32,296 bases of DNA, taken from assembly GCA_024695405.1 (NCBI GenBank), contig JAILIF010000067.1:1-32296 (forward strand), read 5' to 3'. Under the pieces are notes generated by a model. That model made no database searches. It was not told the origin of the DNA and saw nothing but the letters and a program-made list of their open reading frames with translations. Position numbers and translations under genes: made by a program. Positions 17,207-27,024 of this stretch are shown here, piece after piece. The DNA comes from Bacilli bacterium (GTDB lineage: Bacteria > Bacillota_I > Bacilli_A > RFN20 > CAG-826). Every line of letters starts with the position of its first letter. Position 1 is the first letter of the stretch.

Positions 17207-19869
17207 TGAAATTAAAAACATTGCAAATTTTATTATTAATTGGACTACTTTTGGTAGGCTGTAAATCAGAAGAAGATAGTGGCTCAGAATATAATTACAC
17301 ACTTAATGTCGCATTAACTAATTCGCCTAAAGCATGGAACCCTCATACCTGGGAAACTAGTGATGAAAACTATATTCCTTCCTACACAACTATGGGTTTA
17401 TATCAAACTGGTCTTTCTGACGATAGAAAGAGTTTTAAGATATTAAATGAGATGGCTTTATCTACACCTGTTGACGCAGGAAAGAAAGTAAGTACAGCAG
17501 AGAAACAAAAGTATGGATATACAGGTCAATTAAATGACGCTGGGTTAGTTTATGATGTTGAATTAAATCCTGCTGCAAAATGGGAAGATGGTACTCCTAT
17601 TAAAGCAAAAGACTATGTTGAGTCATTAAAAAGACTCCTATCTCCAAATATGTCTAACTTTAGAGCGGACACATTTTGGGCGAGTAACTTTGTCGTAGCT
17701 AATGCTGAAGCTTACTATAAGCAAGGAAGAATCACTAGCGAAGAATTATATAAGTATATAGTTAACACTAATGATGGAGTTCCTACTACTCGTGATATTC
17801 TCTTTGATAATACTTACATTCTTAATTTAGGTTTATTTTCTAGTTATTTTGCTAATATTTTCCCTAATCAAAAACAAGGTTCATTGTTTAATGTTTTAGC
17901 AAGTAGACCAAGAGCAGCAAAACCAGAGGTGGAATTTGCAGCAAAAAGAATTTTAGATGCTGTTCAATATTACATTTTTAATTACGTTGAATTATCGAAT
18001 AATAGCAAATATTCCGATGTAAAAGTAATGACCGATTTAAATGAAGAGTCTCTTTTAAATGTTGATATTGATATTTATTCATTTGATGTAAATAAGGTTT
18101 TGGTTAGAACTAACGCTGATATTGCAATAGATTTAAATGATTCATCAACATATGAAGAATATTCTACTAATGCTTTAAAAGAAGATTTAACTACATTTGT
18201 CAGCAACATGACTGCTGGAGTAGCTTTTCAATCATCCTGGTGTTGGAAATTACCTTTATTTGCCCATATGCAAAATAACAATACAGTTGATTTTGATGAG
18301 GTTGGTTTAAAAGCTGTTGATGATTATGCATTAAGATTCTTCTTAAAACAAAAGATGACTGTTGAAGATTTACAGTTCTCTTTAACATCCAACTGGTTAG
18401 TAAGAACGGATTTGTACGATAAATTAACAAAGCGCTTTTCTAGTGGTGAACTTTCTGCTACAGCATACGCTACTGATAACGCTAATAACTATATGTCATA
18501 TGGTCCATATAAGTTAGAGAGTTTTCAAAAGGATAAGGCTTTTGTAATTGTAAAAAATCCTAATTGGTACGGATATCATGATGGAAAGCATGTTAATCAA
18601 TATCAATGTGATAGGGTAATAACTCAAATTGTTGCTAATCATGAAACTGAAAAGATAATGTTTATGAAGGGTGAATTAGATACTCTTTCATTAAATAAAA
18701 GCGACACCAAAGATTATGGTAGAAGTTCACGAATCAAATATGTTCCAGAACCATATACTCAAAAGATTTCATTTAATAGTGATAGAGAAACATTAAGACG
18801 TAGACAAGAACAAACAAGTGATAATGACAATAAGACTATTTTAAACAACTTAAATTTTAGAAAAGCTTTATCTCTTGCGATTGATAGAAGAGAATTTGCT
18901 AATAACGCTACTGCAGGAAGCCAACCATTTACTGGTTTATTAAATAACCAATACATGATTAACGCTAAGAATGGTGAAACATATCGTAGTACTGCTCAAG
19001 GTAAATCAGTTTATAAGAAAGTTTATGGACAATTAGGTGGAGATAATGGCGGTACATTATTAAATCCTGATGAAACTGGTGATAACCACAGTGGATATAA
19101 TAAAAATCTTGCAATTAAATTAGTAAAGCAAGCTATTGAAGAAGAAAAATTACTAGAAGATGGATATAGAGATGGTCAAACAGTTACCATTCAATTTTTA
19201 ACTTCACAATCTAAAGAAGAAAGTGAAACAGTAAGAGACGGTATCAATTATCTAGAAAGTGCTTTTAATGCGGTTACAGAACCTAATGGAATGCATGTTT
19301 CTATCATCAATAAAAAAGATGGTGACTACTATAACACCGCAAACCGTGGCGCTTATGATATGATTTATTCCATTTGGGGTGGTGCAACCAATAATCCTTA
19401 TGGATTAATGCAAGTATATATTGATGCTAACTTTGCAAAAAACTGTGAATATGGTTTTAAAGGACATCAAGGGGAGATTAACTTAGAAATTGAATTTTCT
19501 GATGGATCTAAAACAACAAAAACTTACTATGCATGGTTTGATGATATTGTTAAAAATTTAATTGAGCCATCTTTAAGTGCTAATCCAGCTCAAAGTCAAC
19601 TTGATGAATATAATAGAGTTCACAATAAGAGATTAGATGTCTTGGCAGGAGTAGAAGCTGGTGTATTATCTCGTTTTGAAGCTATACCTTTAGTAGCAAG
19701 AAGTGAAGCTAGTTTAAATTCATATAAAGTAGAAGATGGAACACAGAATTTTGTTACATTCGTTGGATATGGTGGAATAAGAGAAACAAAATTCAATTTT
19801 ACAGATGCTGAATGGGATGAATTCCTTTCACATCATAATTACGACTTAGCGGAAGAATATAAGAAATAA
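17206..19869 (+). CDS. Oligopeptide ABC transporter substrate-binding lipoprotein (OppA-like, large); start at 17206
   Basis: Lipobox MKLKTLQILLLIGLLLVGC; SBP family 5 features (WEDGTPIKAKDYVESLKRL, YMSYGPYKLESFQKDKAFVIVKNPNWYG, LNFRKALSLAIDRREF). Confidence 0.88.
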   Translation: MKLKTLQILLLIGLLLVGCKSEEDSGSEYNYTLNVALTNSPKAWNPHTWETSDENYIPSYTTMGLYQTGLSDDRKSFKILNEMALSTPVDAGKKVSTAEKQKYGYTGQLNDAGLVYDVELNPAAKWEDGTPIKAKDYVESLKRLLSPNMSNFRADTFWASNFVVANAEAYYKQGRITSEELYKYIVNTNDGVPTTRDILFDNTYILNLGLFSSYFANIFPNQKQGSLFNVLASRPRAAKPEVEFAAKRILDAVQYYIFNYVELSNNSKYSDVKVMTDLNEESLLNVDIDIYSFDVNKVLVRTNADIAIDLNDSSTYEEYSTNALKEDLTTFVSNMTAGVAFQSSWCWKLPLFAHMQNNNTVDFDEVGLKAVDDYALRFFLKQKMTVEDLQFSLTSNWLVRTDLYDKLTKRFSSGELSATAYATDNANNYMSYGPYKLESFQKDKAFVIVKNPNWYGYHDGKHVNQYQCDRVITQIVANHETEKIMFMKGELDTLSLNKSDTKDYGRSSRIKYVPEPYTQKISFNSDRETLRRRQEQTSDNDNKTILNNLNFRKALSLAIDRREFANNATAGSQPFTGLLNNQYMINAKNGETYRSTAQGKSVYKKVYGQLGGDNGGTLLNPDETGDNHSGYNKNLAIKLVKQAIEEEKLLEDGYRDGQTVTIQFLTSQSKEESETVRDGINYLESAFNAVTEPNGMHVSIINKKDGDYYNTANRGAYDMIYSIWGGATNNPYGLMQVYIDANFAKNCEYGFKGHQGEINLEIEFSDGSKTTKTYYAWFDDIVKNLIEPSLSANPAQSQLDEYNRVHNKRLDVLAGVEAGVLSRFEAIPLVARSEASLNSYKVEDGTQNFVTFVGYGGIRETKFNFTDAEWDEFLSHHNYDLAEEYKK

Positions 19870-19871
19870 TT

Positions 19872-20894
19872 ATGAGGAGAAGTAACATCTGGCGATACAT
19901 ATTAAAAAGAATTTTTTTAATGGCAATTACTTTTGTCATCATCTTTACTATATGTTTCTTTTTAGTAAGATTGATGCCGGTTGATATTTCTCAAGGTCCA
20001 GGGAAAGATCCTACAACATATGAAAAAATGAGACAAGCATATGGCTATGATAAGCCATTAATTGATCAGTATTTAATATTTATTAGAAACATCTTTTATC
20101 CATATTATAAAGACGCTAATGGAGTAACTTATTCTGTTTCTAGATTTGGTTATTCTTGGCAAATAGACTATATGGCTGAGCCTAATAAGATGCTATTTTC
20201 TAAAATGGCACCTACAGTCATAATAAATGGCATATCAATTCTTATATCTATTCCTTTAGGAATACTTATTGGAATATATATGGCTTTAAAGAAAAACAAA
20301 TGGCAGGACTATGTTTTGAGTGTGTTAGTTATAGTTTTAATTTCAGTTCCTGCATTTGTTTACGCTTTTATTTTGCAATACAGCTTCTCATATAAATTGA
20401 ATCTATTCCCTACAACTATGCCTCCACTTATGAATGGTATGAGCTGGTTTTCACCAAGTGTACAGAAAGCAATGGTGTTGCCTGTTATAGCTAATTCAAT
20501 TGGTTCTACTGCGGTATTTTCTAGATTTATGAGAGCAGAATTATCTGAGACTCTTACTTCTAGATTTATGATTTTGGCTAGAAGCAAAGGAATGTCTAAA
20601 TTCGAAGCTGTTGTTAAGCACGGATTAAGAAATTCTATGGTACCTATTTTCCCAATGATATTAGGACATGTTATTGGCATATTCTCTGGAAGTATAATTG
20701 TTGAACAAGTGTTTGGTGTTCCAGGAGTAGGAAAAATATTTTTAGATTCTATTCTTCAACATGATTATGATGTGTTCCTATTTGTAGGAATGTTTTACAT
20801 ATTAATTGGTTTAGCAGGTGGCTTACTTGCGGATATTTCATATGGATTAGCGGATCCTCGTATAAGAGTAGGAGGTAATTTTAAAAATGAATAA
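19872..20894 (+). CDS. Oligopeptide ABC transporter permease OppB
   Basis: TM protein with EAA-like loop ILARSKGMSKFEAVVKHGLRNSMVPIFP, followed by oppC. Confidence 0.92.
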   Translation: MRRSNIWRYILKRIFLMAITFVIIFTICFFLVRLMPVDISQGPGKDPTTYEKMRQAYGYDKPLIDQYLIFIRNIFYPYYKDANGVTYSVSRFGYSWQIDYMAEPNKMLFSKMAPTVIINGISILISIPLGILIGIYMALKKNKWQDYVLSVLVIVLISVPAFVYAFILQYSFSYKLNLFPTTMPPLMNGMSWFSPSVQKAMVLPVIANSIGSTAVFSRFMRAELSETLTSRFMILARSKGMSKFEAVVKHGLRNSMVPIFPMILGHVIGIFSGSIIVEQVFGVPGVGKIFLDSILQHDYDVFLFVGMFYILIGLAGGLLADISYGLADPRIRVGGNFKNE

Positions 20895-22521
20895 AAAATT
20901 ATACTCCTTAAATAAAAATGAAGTCACATATGTAAAAGAGGATTTTGAAAAAATATCCATTAACGAAAGAGAAGTAGAAAACTCTATCCAAATAAAATCC
21001 TCGTTCTTTAAAGATTGTTTCAAGGCTTTTGCTAAGAATAAGGCTAGTTTAATAGCTGCTATAGTTCTTTCTATTATTGCTTTATTTGCAATCATCACTC
21101 CAATAGCGTCTCCTTTTACCAAAATAGATTCTCTTTCATATAACATTGATGGATCTAGATTAAGTAATATCCACCCTAAGAATTTAATGTTTGAAGGAAG
21201 TGGTTTCTGGGACGGCACATATGAAAAGAAAATAAATGACGCTGATTATTATGTATATAAATTCTATGACACTGAAAACAAACCAATTATCAAAGATAAC
21301 GGTGAAATTAAAGATGTTGAGATGGAAATGCTAAATGCATCTCAAAAGATACATTCAGTAACTTTAGATAGTTACGCAGTTGGTTCTTCATATATAAGTT
21401 TAAATAAAGAAGATTATTTTAAATTAGAAGAATACTGTAATAATACCGGAAAAAATATAATTCAAGATTACGTAGATTATCGTAGTTATATTGAAGAATA
21501 TCGCAATGAATTATTAGCAAGCGAATTTAATTATTCCCAAGCGATGATTGATATCACCATAAAAAATATGGAGATACAGTATCGCAACGCGAATATTACA
21601 TATAAGATTGTCCCATTATTAAACACTGATGGTTCTATAAGAAATAACAACGTATTCCTTCCTATGTTTGACAACACTGATGTTGTTCATATCTATAGTT
21701 CTTCAGTAATAGATAATGATAGACATATTAAAGGTGTGATAGAAAATGGTCAATATCACATCAGAGTGGACTATATGCCATATTTCGAGTACAAATATGG
21801 CTTTAGTCCTATATTCCTATTTGGTTCAAACTCTGCTGGTCAAGACTTGTTATCAAGATTAGCAATAGGCACTTTATTCTCATTAGGATTAGGCATATTG
21901 GTAACAGCAATTAACTTACTTATTGGTTTAGTCTATGGTGCGGTTGAAGGCTATTATGGCGGAAAAACTGATTTAATTTTAGAACGTGTTTCTGATATAT
22001 TATCGGCTATTCCTTCGATTATTCTTTTAGTTATTTTTAATGTCTATTTCTCCTCTATTCCAGGATTAAATCAAGGAATAGCGGTTGTTTTAGGGTTGTT
22101 TATCGCATTTATTCTTACTGGGTGGATTGGCGTAGCAGGGACTACAAGAATGCAATTTTATCGTTATAAAGGTCTAGATTTTGTCGCTGCATCTCGTTCA
22201 TTGGGTGCAAAAAATTCTAGACTAATTTTCAAACATATTTTGCCTAATGCGATTGGAACTATAATCACTTCTTCAATTTTGATGATTCCAGGAGTAATAT
22301 TCTCAGAATCAAGTTTGTCATACTTGGGTATTATTGATTTTTCGGGTTCTGGATTATCTTCTATTGGCCAACTTTTAAATGAAGGTAGTGGTTCTTTAGG
22401 CAGTGATAATGCTTATTTATTATTATTTCCAACAATACTTATTTCGTTGTTGATGATTAGTTTTAATTTGTTTGGAAATGGGCTTAGGGATGCTTTTAAC
22501 CCTTTATCAAGAGGTGAGTAG
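20887..22521 (+). CDS. Oligopeptide ABC transporter permease OppC with large insertion
   Basis: GSNSAGQDLLSRLAIGTLFSL and FVAASRSLGAKNSRLIFKHILPNAIG; about 220 aa between TM1 and TM2. Confidence 0.9.
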   Translation: MNKKLYSLNKNEVTYVKEDFEKISINEREVENSIQIKSSFFKDCFKAFAKNKASLIAAIVLSIIALFAIITPIASPFTKIDSLSYNIDGSRLSNIHPKNLMFEGSGFWDGTYEKKINDADYYVYKFYDTENKPIIKDNGEIKDVEMEMLNASQKIHSVTLDSYAVGSSYISLNKEDYFKLEEYCNNTGKNIIQDYVDYRSYIEEYRNELLASEFNYSQAMIDITIKNMEIQYRNANITYKIVPLLNTDGSIRNNNVFLPMFDNTDVVHIYSSSVIDNDRHIKGVIENGQYHIRVDYMPYFEYKYGFSPIFLFGSNSAGQDLLSRLAIGTLFSLGLGILVTAINLLIGLVYGAVEGYYGGKTDLILERVSDILSAIPSIILLVIFNVYFSSIPGLNQGIAVVLGLFIAFILTGWIGVAGTTRMQFYRYKGLDFVAASRSLGAKNSRLIFKHILPNAIGTIITSSILMIPGVIFSESSLSYLGIIDFSGSGLSSIGQLLNEGSGSLGSDNAYLLLFPTILISLLMISFNLFGNGLRDAFNPLSRGE

Positions 22522-22522
22522 T

Positions 22523-24253
22523 ATGGATGAAGTATTGCTTTCGATAAAAGATTTAAGAGTGTCATTTAAAACTAACTCAGGCCTTGTTAAGGCAGTTAGA
22601 GGAGTTTCTTTTGATTTATATAAAAACGAAGTTCTGGCTGTTGTTGGGGAATCTGGTTCAGGCAAATCAGTTACAAGCAAAGCAATAATGGGTGTCTTAG
22701 AAAGTAATTCAATTGTTGAACAAGGACAAATTATTTTTGAAGATAAAGATTTATTAAGAATAAAGGAAAGCACTTATAACAAAGTAAGAGGTAGTGATAT
22801 TGGAATCATATATCAAGACACAATGTCCACTCTTAATCCAATAATGAGAGTTGGTAAACAAGTTCTTGAAAGTCTTCTTTTAAAAGAAAAGAAAGCTAAA
22901 AAAGAAGCACGATTATTTATTAAGACTTTTTCTTATTTATCAAAAGCAAAATTAGATGAGTTATATGTAAAAGAGGTATCCTCTTATTATTTGAATAACA
23001 ACGAAGAACTACTCAAATTTAATAATTATCTACAGTCTAATAAGAACAAATTAAATGCTTTAAGTGAAACTATTTCTCAATACTCAAAGTGTTTTGAAGA
23101 TACTGATAATTTTAATTTTTCAACAGCGTTTAATGAGTTTAAAAAGATATGTAAAGAGTATTCGAATTTTACCCCAATTGTTAAAAACGTATTAGATTAT
23201 TCAATCTCAAGCAGTATCTCTTTAATAAAATCTTTATTTATTTCAATGAAGAACTCTTTCAAAGACATAGATAAGCGAGAAAAAGTCTTTAAAAAAAATC
23301 CTGAAGCTAAAAATGATTATTATCTTTTGCCTAAAAAAATTAAGGCAAACTTAAAGGAAGAAATAATTGAGCCATTTTATTTTTATACAAGAATTAAAGA
23401 AGAACTTAACAGTTTACTTAAGACCATTTCTCAAAAAGAAATCAAAAATTATGATGATGAGAACTATAAAAAGTTATTAGAAATTGTTAAAGAAAAGATA
23501 TCTATTTTATATAGAAAAGTTAATAAAGCCGATTTAAAAAAAGAAGTCATATCTTTACTTAAAGAAGTTGGTATTAAGAATCCAGATGTAGTCTATGAAC
23601 AATATCCTTTCGAATTATCAGGTGGCATGAGACAAAGAATAGCTATTATTATCGCGATTTGTATGGAACCTAAGGTTTTAATATGCGATGAACCAACAAC
23701 TTCCTTAGATGTTACTATTCAAAAACAAATCTTGAATTTAATTAAAAAGATAAAAGAAAAGAATCATCTTTCAGTAATCTTTATCACGCATGATTTAAGT
23801 GTAGTGAGCATGCTAGCTGATAGGGTAGTAATTATGTATGCAGGTAAGGTATTAGAAAAAGGAACAGTATATGATATCTTCTATGATCCAAGACATCCTT
23901 ATACATGGTCTTTATTATCTGCGATTCCTGAAAATAAAGTTGATGAAGATTTTACTTCTATAAAAGGTAACGTTCCTAATATGGTTGTGCCTCTCAAAGG
24001 AGACGCTTTTGCTTATAGAAGTGATTATGCAGTTAAACAAGACACTGTTTCTTTCCCAGAAGAATATGTTATTTCATCAAGTCATTTTGTTTATAGCCAC
24101 TTATATCATGAATTTGCTAATAAAGTTTCTCCACCAGATATGGTTGTTGAGCGTATAAGGAAATCACTTAAAGAAAATCCAATCAATATTCCTTTCTATA
24201 CAAATAAAAAGAATTCAGTATTGGAAATCTTAAAAAAGGAGGGAAGTATTTAA
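22523..24253 (+). CDS. Oligopeptide ABC transporter ATPase OppD with large insertion; start at 22523
   Basis: GESGSGKSVTSKAIMG, QDTMSTLNPIMRVGKQ, LSGGMRQRIAIIIAI, CDEPTTSLDVT; long insert between Q-loop and signature; start after OppC stop. Confidence 0.9.
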   Translation: MDEVLLSIKDLRVSFKTNSGLVKAVRGVSFDLYKNEVLAVVGESGSGKSVTSKAIMGVLESNSIVEQGQIIFEDKDLLRIKESTYNKVRGSDIGIIYQDTMSTLNPIMRVGKQVLESLLLKEKKAKKEARLFIKTFSYLSKAKLDELYVKEVSSYYLNNNEELLKFNNYLQSNKNKLNALSETISQYSKCFEDTDNFNFSTAFNEFKKICKEYSNFTPIVKNVLDYSISSSISLIKSLFISMKNSFKDIDKREKVFKKNPEAKNDYYLLPKKIKANLKEEIIEPFYFYTRIKEELNSLLKTISQKEIKNYDDENYKKLLEIVKEKISILYRKVNKADLKKEVISLLKEVGIKNPDVVYEQYPFELSGGMRQRIAIIIAICMEPKVLICDEPTTSLDVTIQKQILNLIKKIKEKNHLSVIFITHDLSVVSMLADRVVIMYAGKVLEKGTVYDIFYDPRHPYTWSLLSAIPENKVDEDFTSIKGNVPNMVVPLKGDAFAYRSDYAVKQDTVSFPEEYVISSSHFVYSHLYHEFANKVSPPDMVVERIRKSLKENPINIPFYTNKKNSVLEILKKEGSI

Positions 24254-24254
24254 C

Positions 24255-25145
24255 ATGCAAAATAAGTACATCTTAGAGATTAAAAATCTCTGTAAATATT
24301 TCCCTATAAATAAAAAGCTATATAAGAAGGCTGTTGATGGAGTAACGTTCAATATCGAAAAGGGTGAGATATTTGGCATCATTGGTGAATCTGGATGTGG
24401 GAAAACAACATTAGTTAGAACACTCAAAGGTTTATATCAAAAAAATGACGGCCAGATTATCTATGATGGTTCAGATATTGATTTATTGGACAAAAAAGAA
24501 ATATCAAACATCAATTTAAAAATGCAAATGGTATTCCAAGATCCTATATCATCATTAAACCCAAGAATGAACATTCTTTCCATTGTTACTGAAGGATTGG
24601 TGGTTAAAGGAATAAAAGATAAAAAATATTTAATCCAACAAGCAGAAAAGTATCTAGAAATAGTTGGGTTATCTAAAGAATACATATATCGATATCCTCA
24701 TGAGTTCTCTGGTGGCCAACGTCAAAGAATTGGTTTAGCAAGAGCCTTAATCATGGAGCCAGAACTGCTTATATTAGATGAACCAATATCTTCTTTAGAT
24801 GTTTCAATGCAAGCGCAAATATTAAACCTTCTTAAGAAGCTTAAAAAAGAGATGAATCTAACAATGATTTTTATATCTCATAACTTATTGATAGCGAGTC
24901 AATTTGCCGATCATATCGCAGTTATGTATGATGGCAAAATTGTTGAAATTGGAAGTAGTAAAGAAATATTTGAACACGCTGCTCATCAATATACGAGGAA
25001 TTTAATTAATTCGGTTTCGTATGCTGATCCAAATAAAGAAAGAAATAAAAAAGATTTAGATATAGTTCAAGAATTCAATACTAATGGTGAACTTGAATGT
25101 ATTGGTGAAGAACATTATGTAAGAAAGGAGAAATTAAATGTTTAA
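24255..25145 (+). CDS. Oligopeptide ABC transporter ATPase OppF
   Basis: GESGCGKTTLVRTLKGL, FSGGQRQRIGLARALI, LDEPISSLDVSMQAQ. Confidence 0.93.
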   Translation: MQNKYILEIKNLCKYFPINKKLYKKAVDGVTFNIEKGEIFGIIGESGCGKTTLVRTLKGLYQKNDGQIIYDGSDIDLLDKKEISNINLKMQMVFQDPISSLNPRMNILSIVTEGLVVKGIKDKKYLIQQAEKYLEIVGLSKEYIYRYPHEFSGGQRQRIGLARALIMEPELLILDEPISSLDVSMQAQILNLLKKLKKEMNLTMIFISHNLLIASQFADHIAVMYDGKIVEIGSSKEIFEHAAHQYTRNLINSVSYADPNKERNKKDLDIVQEFNTNGELECIGEEHYVRKEKLNV

Positions 25146-27024
25146 GAAGTTATCTACAATATTATTTATAGGTTTATTGGCTTCTTGTAGTGGTGCTGCA
25201 GTAGAAACACCAACTGAAGAAACTAAGGAAGAGAAAATAAACAAACTTTCAATAAACATAGAAAATGTTAAAACGCTCTTTTATAAAGGAGATTCCTTTT
25301 CATTAGATGGAATTGAAGTCTCTTTAATGGAATTTAAGAATTTCGAATGGGTGAAAGAAAAGGATATTTCGAATTATGTCTCTTCAATAAAAGAAGGTGA
25401 CACATTAAATAATGAAGGCGAAGTTACTGTAACTGTCTCATATCAAGACTATGTTCCTTTTGAATATACAATAGATGTTATTGATATAGATAAATACAAA
25501 ACAAATAAAGATTTTGATTTTGCTAAAAATACATATTTAGATAGTGAAGGTAATACTAAGCCTATTAACACAACTATCTTAGCTAATAACTGTGTTGATA
25601 TAGCTTATCTTGATCCTTTATCTAAGAATAATCATGTTTTAGTTGTTCCTTATTATTTCAGTGAAGATGAAGATATGGCCACTGAAGAAAATAGAGAGAT
25701 TATTAAGACTGTGTTTTTTGGCAGTGAAGAAGATATGAAAAAACACAATCAACCATATTCAGTTAAGTCATATTATGAAGCATCAAGTTTTGGAAAAACC
25801 ATTTTTGACGGAGATGTTCTTCCTTGGATTAAAGCAAGTGTAGGTAGTTCAGAAAATATGGTTAATGGTGGATATGCTGCTAGTGAAGATATCTACAATA
25901 GATACGTAAGTGAATATAACAAAGAGAATCACGGTATTCTTGGTAAAGACGCTAAAGAGTGGACTTACTATGATGGAAATAAAGATGGATGTATAGATTT
26001 AATTTGGTTTGTCTATTCCAAGGACATGCAACATGTAGGAACTGACCAATGGTGGGCATATACAGCACACGATGCAACAAAAATGTCGCCATCAATTAAT
26101 AGACCAGTACCTAAGACAATATGTTGGGGTTCATTTGGATTCTTATTTGGTAATTATGATCCACATACATTTGTTCATGAAACAGGTCATGCGTATGGTC
26201 TAGTAGACTATTATTGTTATAACGGCTCATGGTCACCTATGGGTGGCATAGCAATGATGGATAATAATTTTGGCGACCATGATTCATATTCTAAGTTTTC
26301 ATTAGGATGGAGTGTTCCAAGAGTGGTTGACGAAAGTGCAATTATTACATTGAAACCTTTTGCTACTAGTAATGAAAGCGTTCTTCTTCCTTCTCCTAAT
26401 TTCAACAACACATTCTTAGATGAATATTTACTTTTAGAATATGATGGTCCTTTTGGATTAAGCACTTCTGATTATATAAATGGATATTCTGGATTAATGG
26501 GTTATAACAAACCAGGATTGAGAATATTACATGTTGATTCTAGAGGAATTAAAGATAGCAATCATAAAGCTCCTTTAGTAGATAACTATCTAGAATCAAG
26601 TAATTTTGCATATGACAATTCTAAATTTGGTAGAAACTCAGGCAATAAACCTAGTGGTTGCCAAACTGATTATTTTGAAGCAATCAATAACCCAACAAAT
26701 TTAGATAGAAGCTATGCTTTATTAACTACTATACCTGCCACATATAACGTAGATAGAAACAATTTTTTAGATAACATCAAACTAGATAATTCTGCACTTT
26801 TTACTAAAGGAACTACATTTTCCTTTAATGACGGTTGGACAGAGTTTTTACCTAGTGCTTGTAATTTATGGAATAAAGCAAGAGTGCCTTTTAAAAACTC
26901 TAAAGGAGAGTATTTAGAAAGTACTATCGATAAAAATATGACAATTGATTACTCAATCAAAGTATTAGAGATGAGTAATGAAGAGATAGTTATAAAGATT
27001 GATAAGGAGGATAAGAATAGATGA
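25138..27024 (+). CDS. M6-like zinc metalloprotease lipoprotein (1)
   Basis: Lipobox LLASC; FVHETGHAYGLVDYYCYNG...MGGIAMMDNNFGDHDSYSKFSLGW (HExxHxxGxxD zincin motif). Confidence 0.85.
   Translation: MFKKLSTILFIGLLASCSGAAVETPTEETKEEKINKLSINIENVKTLFYKGDSFSLDGIEVSLMEFKNFEWVKEKDISNYVSSIKEGDTLNNEGEVTVTVSYQDYVPFEYTIDVIDIDKYKTNKDFDFAKNTYLDSEGNTKPINTTILANNCVDIAYLDPLSKNNHVLVVPYYFSEDEDMATEENREIIKTVFFGSEEDMKKHNQPYSVKSYYEASSFGKTIFDGDVLPWIKASVGSSENMVNGGYAASEDIYNRYVSEYNKENHGILGKDAKEWTYYDGNKDGCIDLIWFVYSKDMQHVGTDQWWAYTAHDATKMSPSINRPVPKTICWGSFGFLFGNYDPHTFVHETGHAYGLVDYYCYNGSWSPMGGIAMMDNNFGDHDSYSKFSLGWSVPRVVDESAIITLKPFATSNESVLLPSPNFNNTFLDEYLLLEYDGPFGLSTSDYINGYSGLMGYNKPGLRILHVDSRGIKDSNHKAPLVDNYLESSNFAYDNSKFGRNSGNKPSGCQTDYFEAINNPTNLDRSYALLTTIPATYNVDRNNFLDNIKLDNSALFTKGTTFSFNDGWTEFLPSACNLWNKARVPFKNSKGEYLESTIDKNMTIDYSIKVLEMSNEEIVIKIDKEDKNR

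Noticed and set aside
20847-21218. 123 aa minus-strand ORF opposite oppB/oppC, and similar antisense ORFs (20360-20680, 15244-15510, 26217-26465, 27695-27949)
   Set aside because: Fully antisense to coherent operon genes, no supporting motif or start context.
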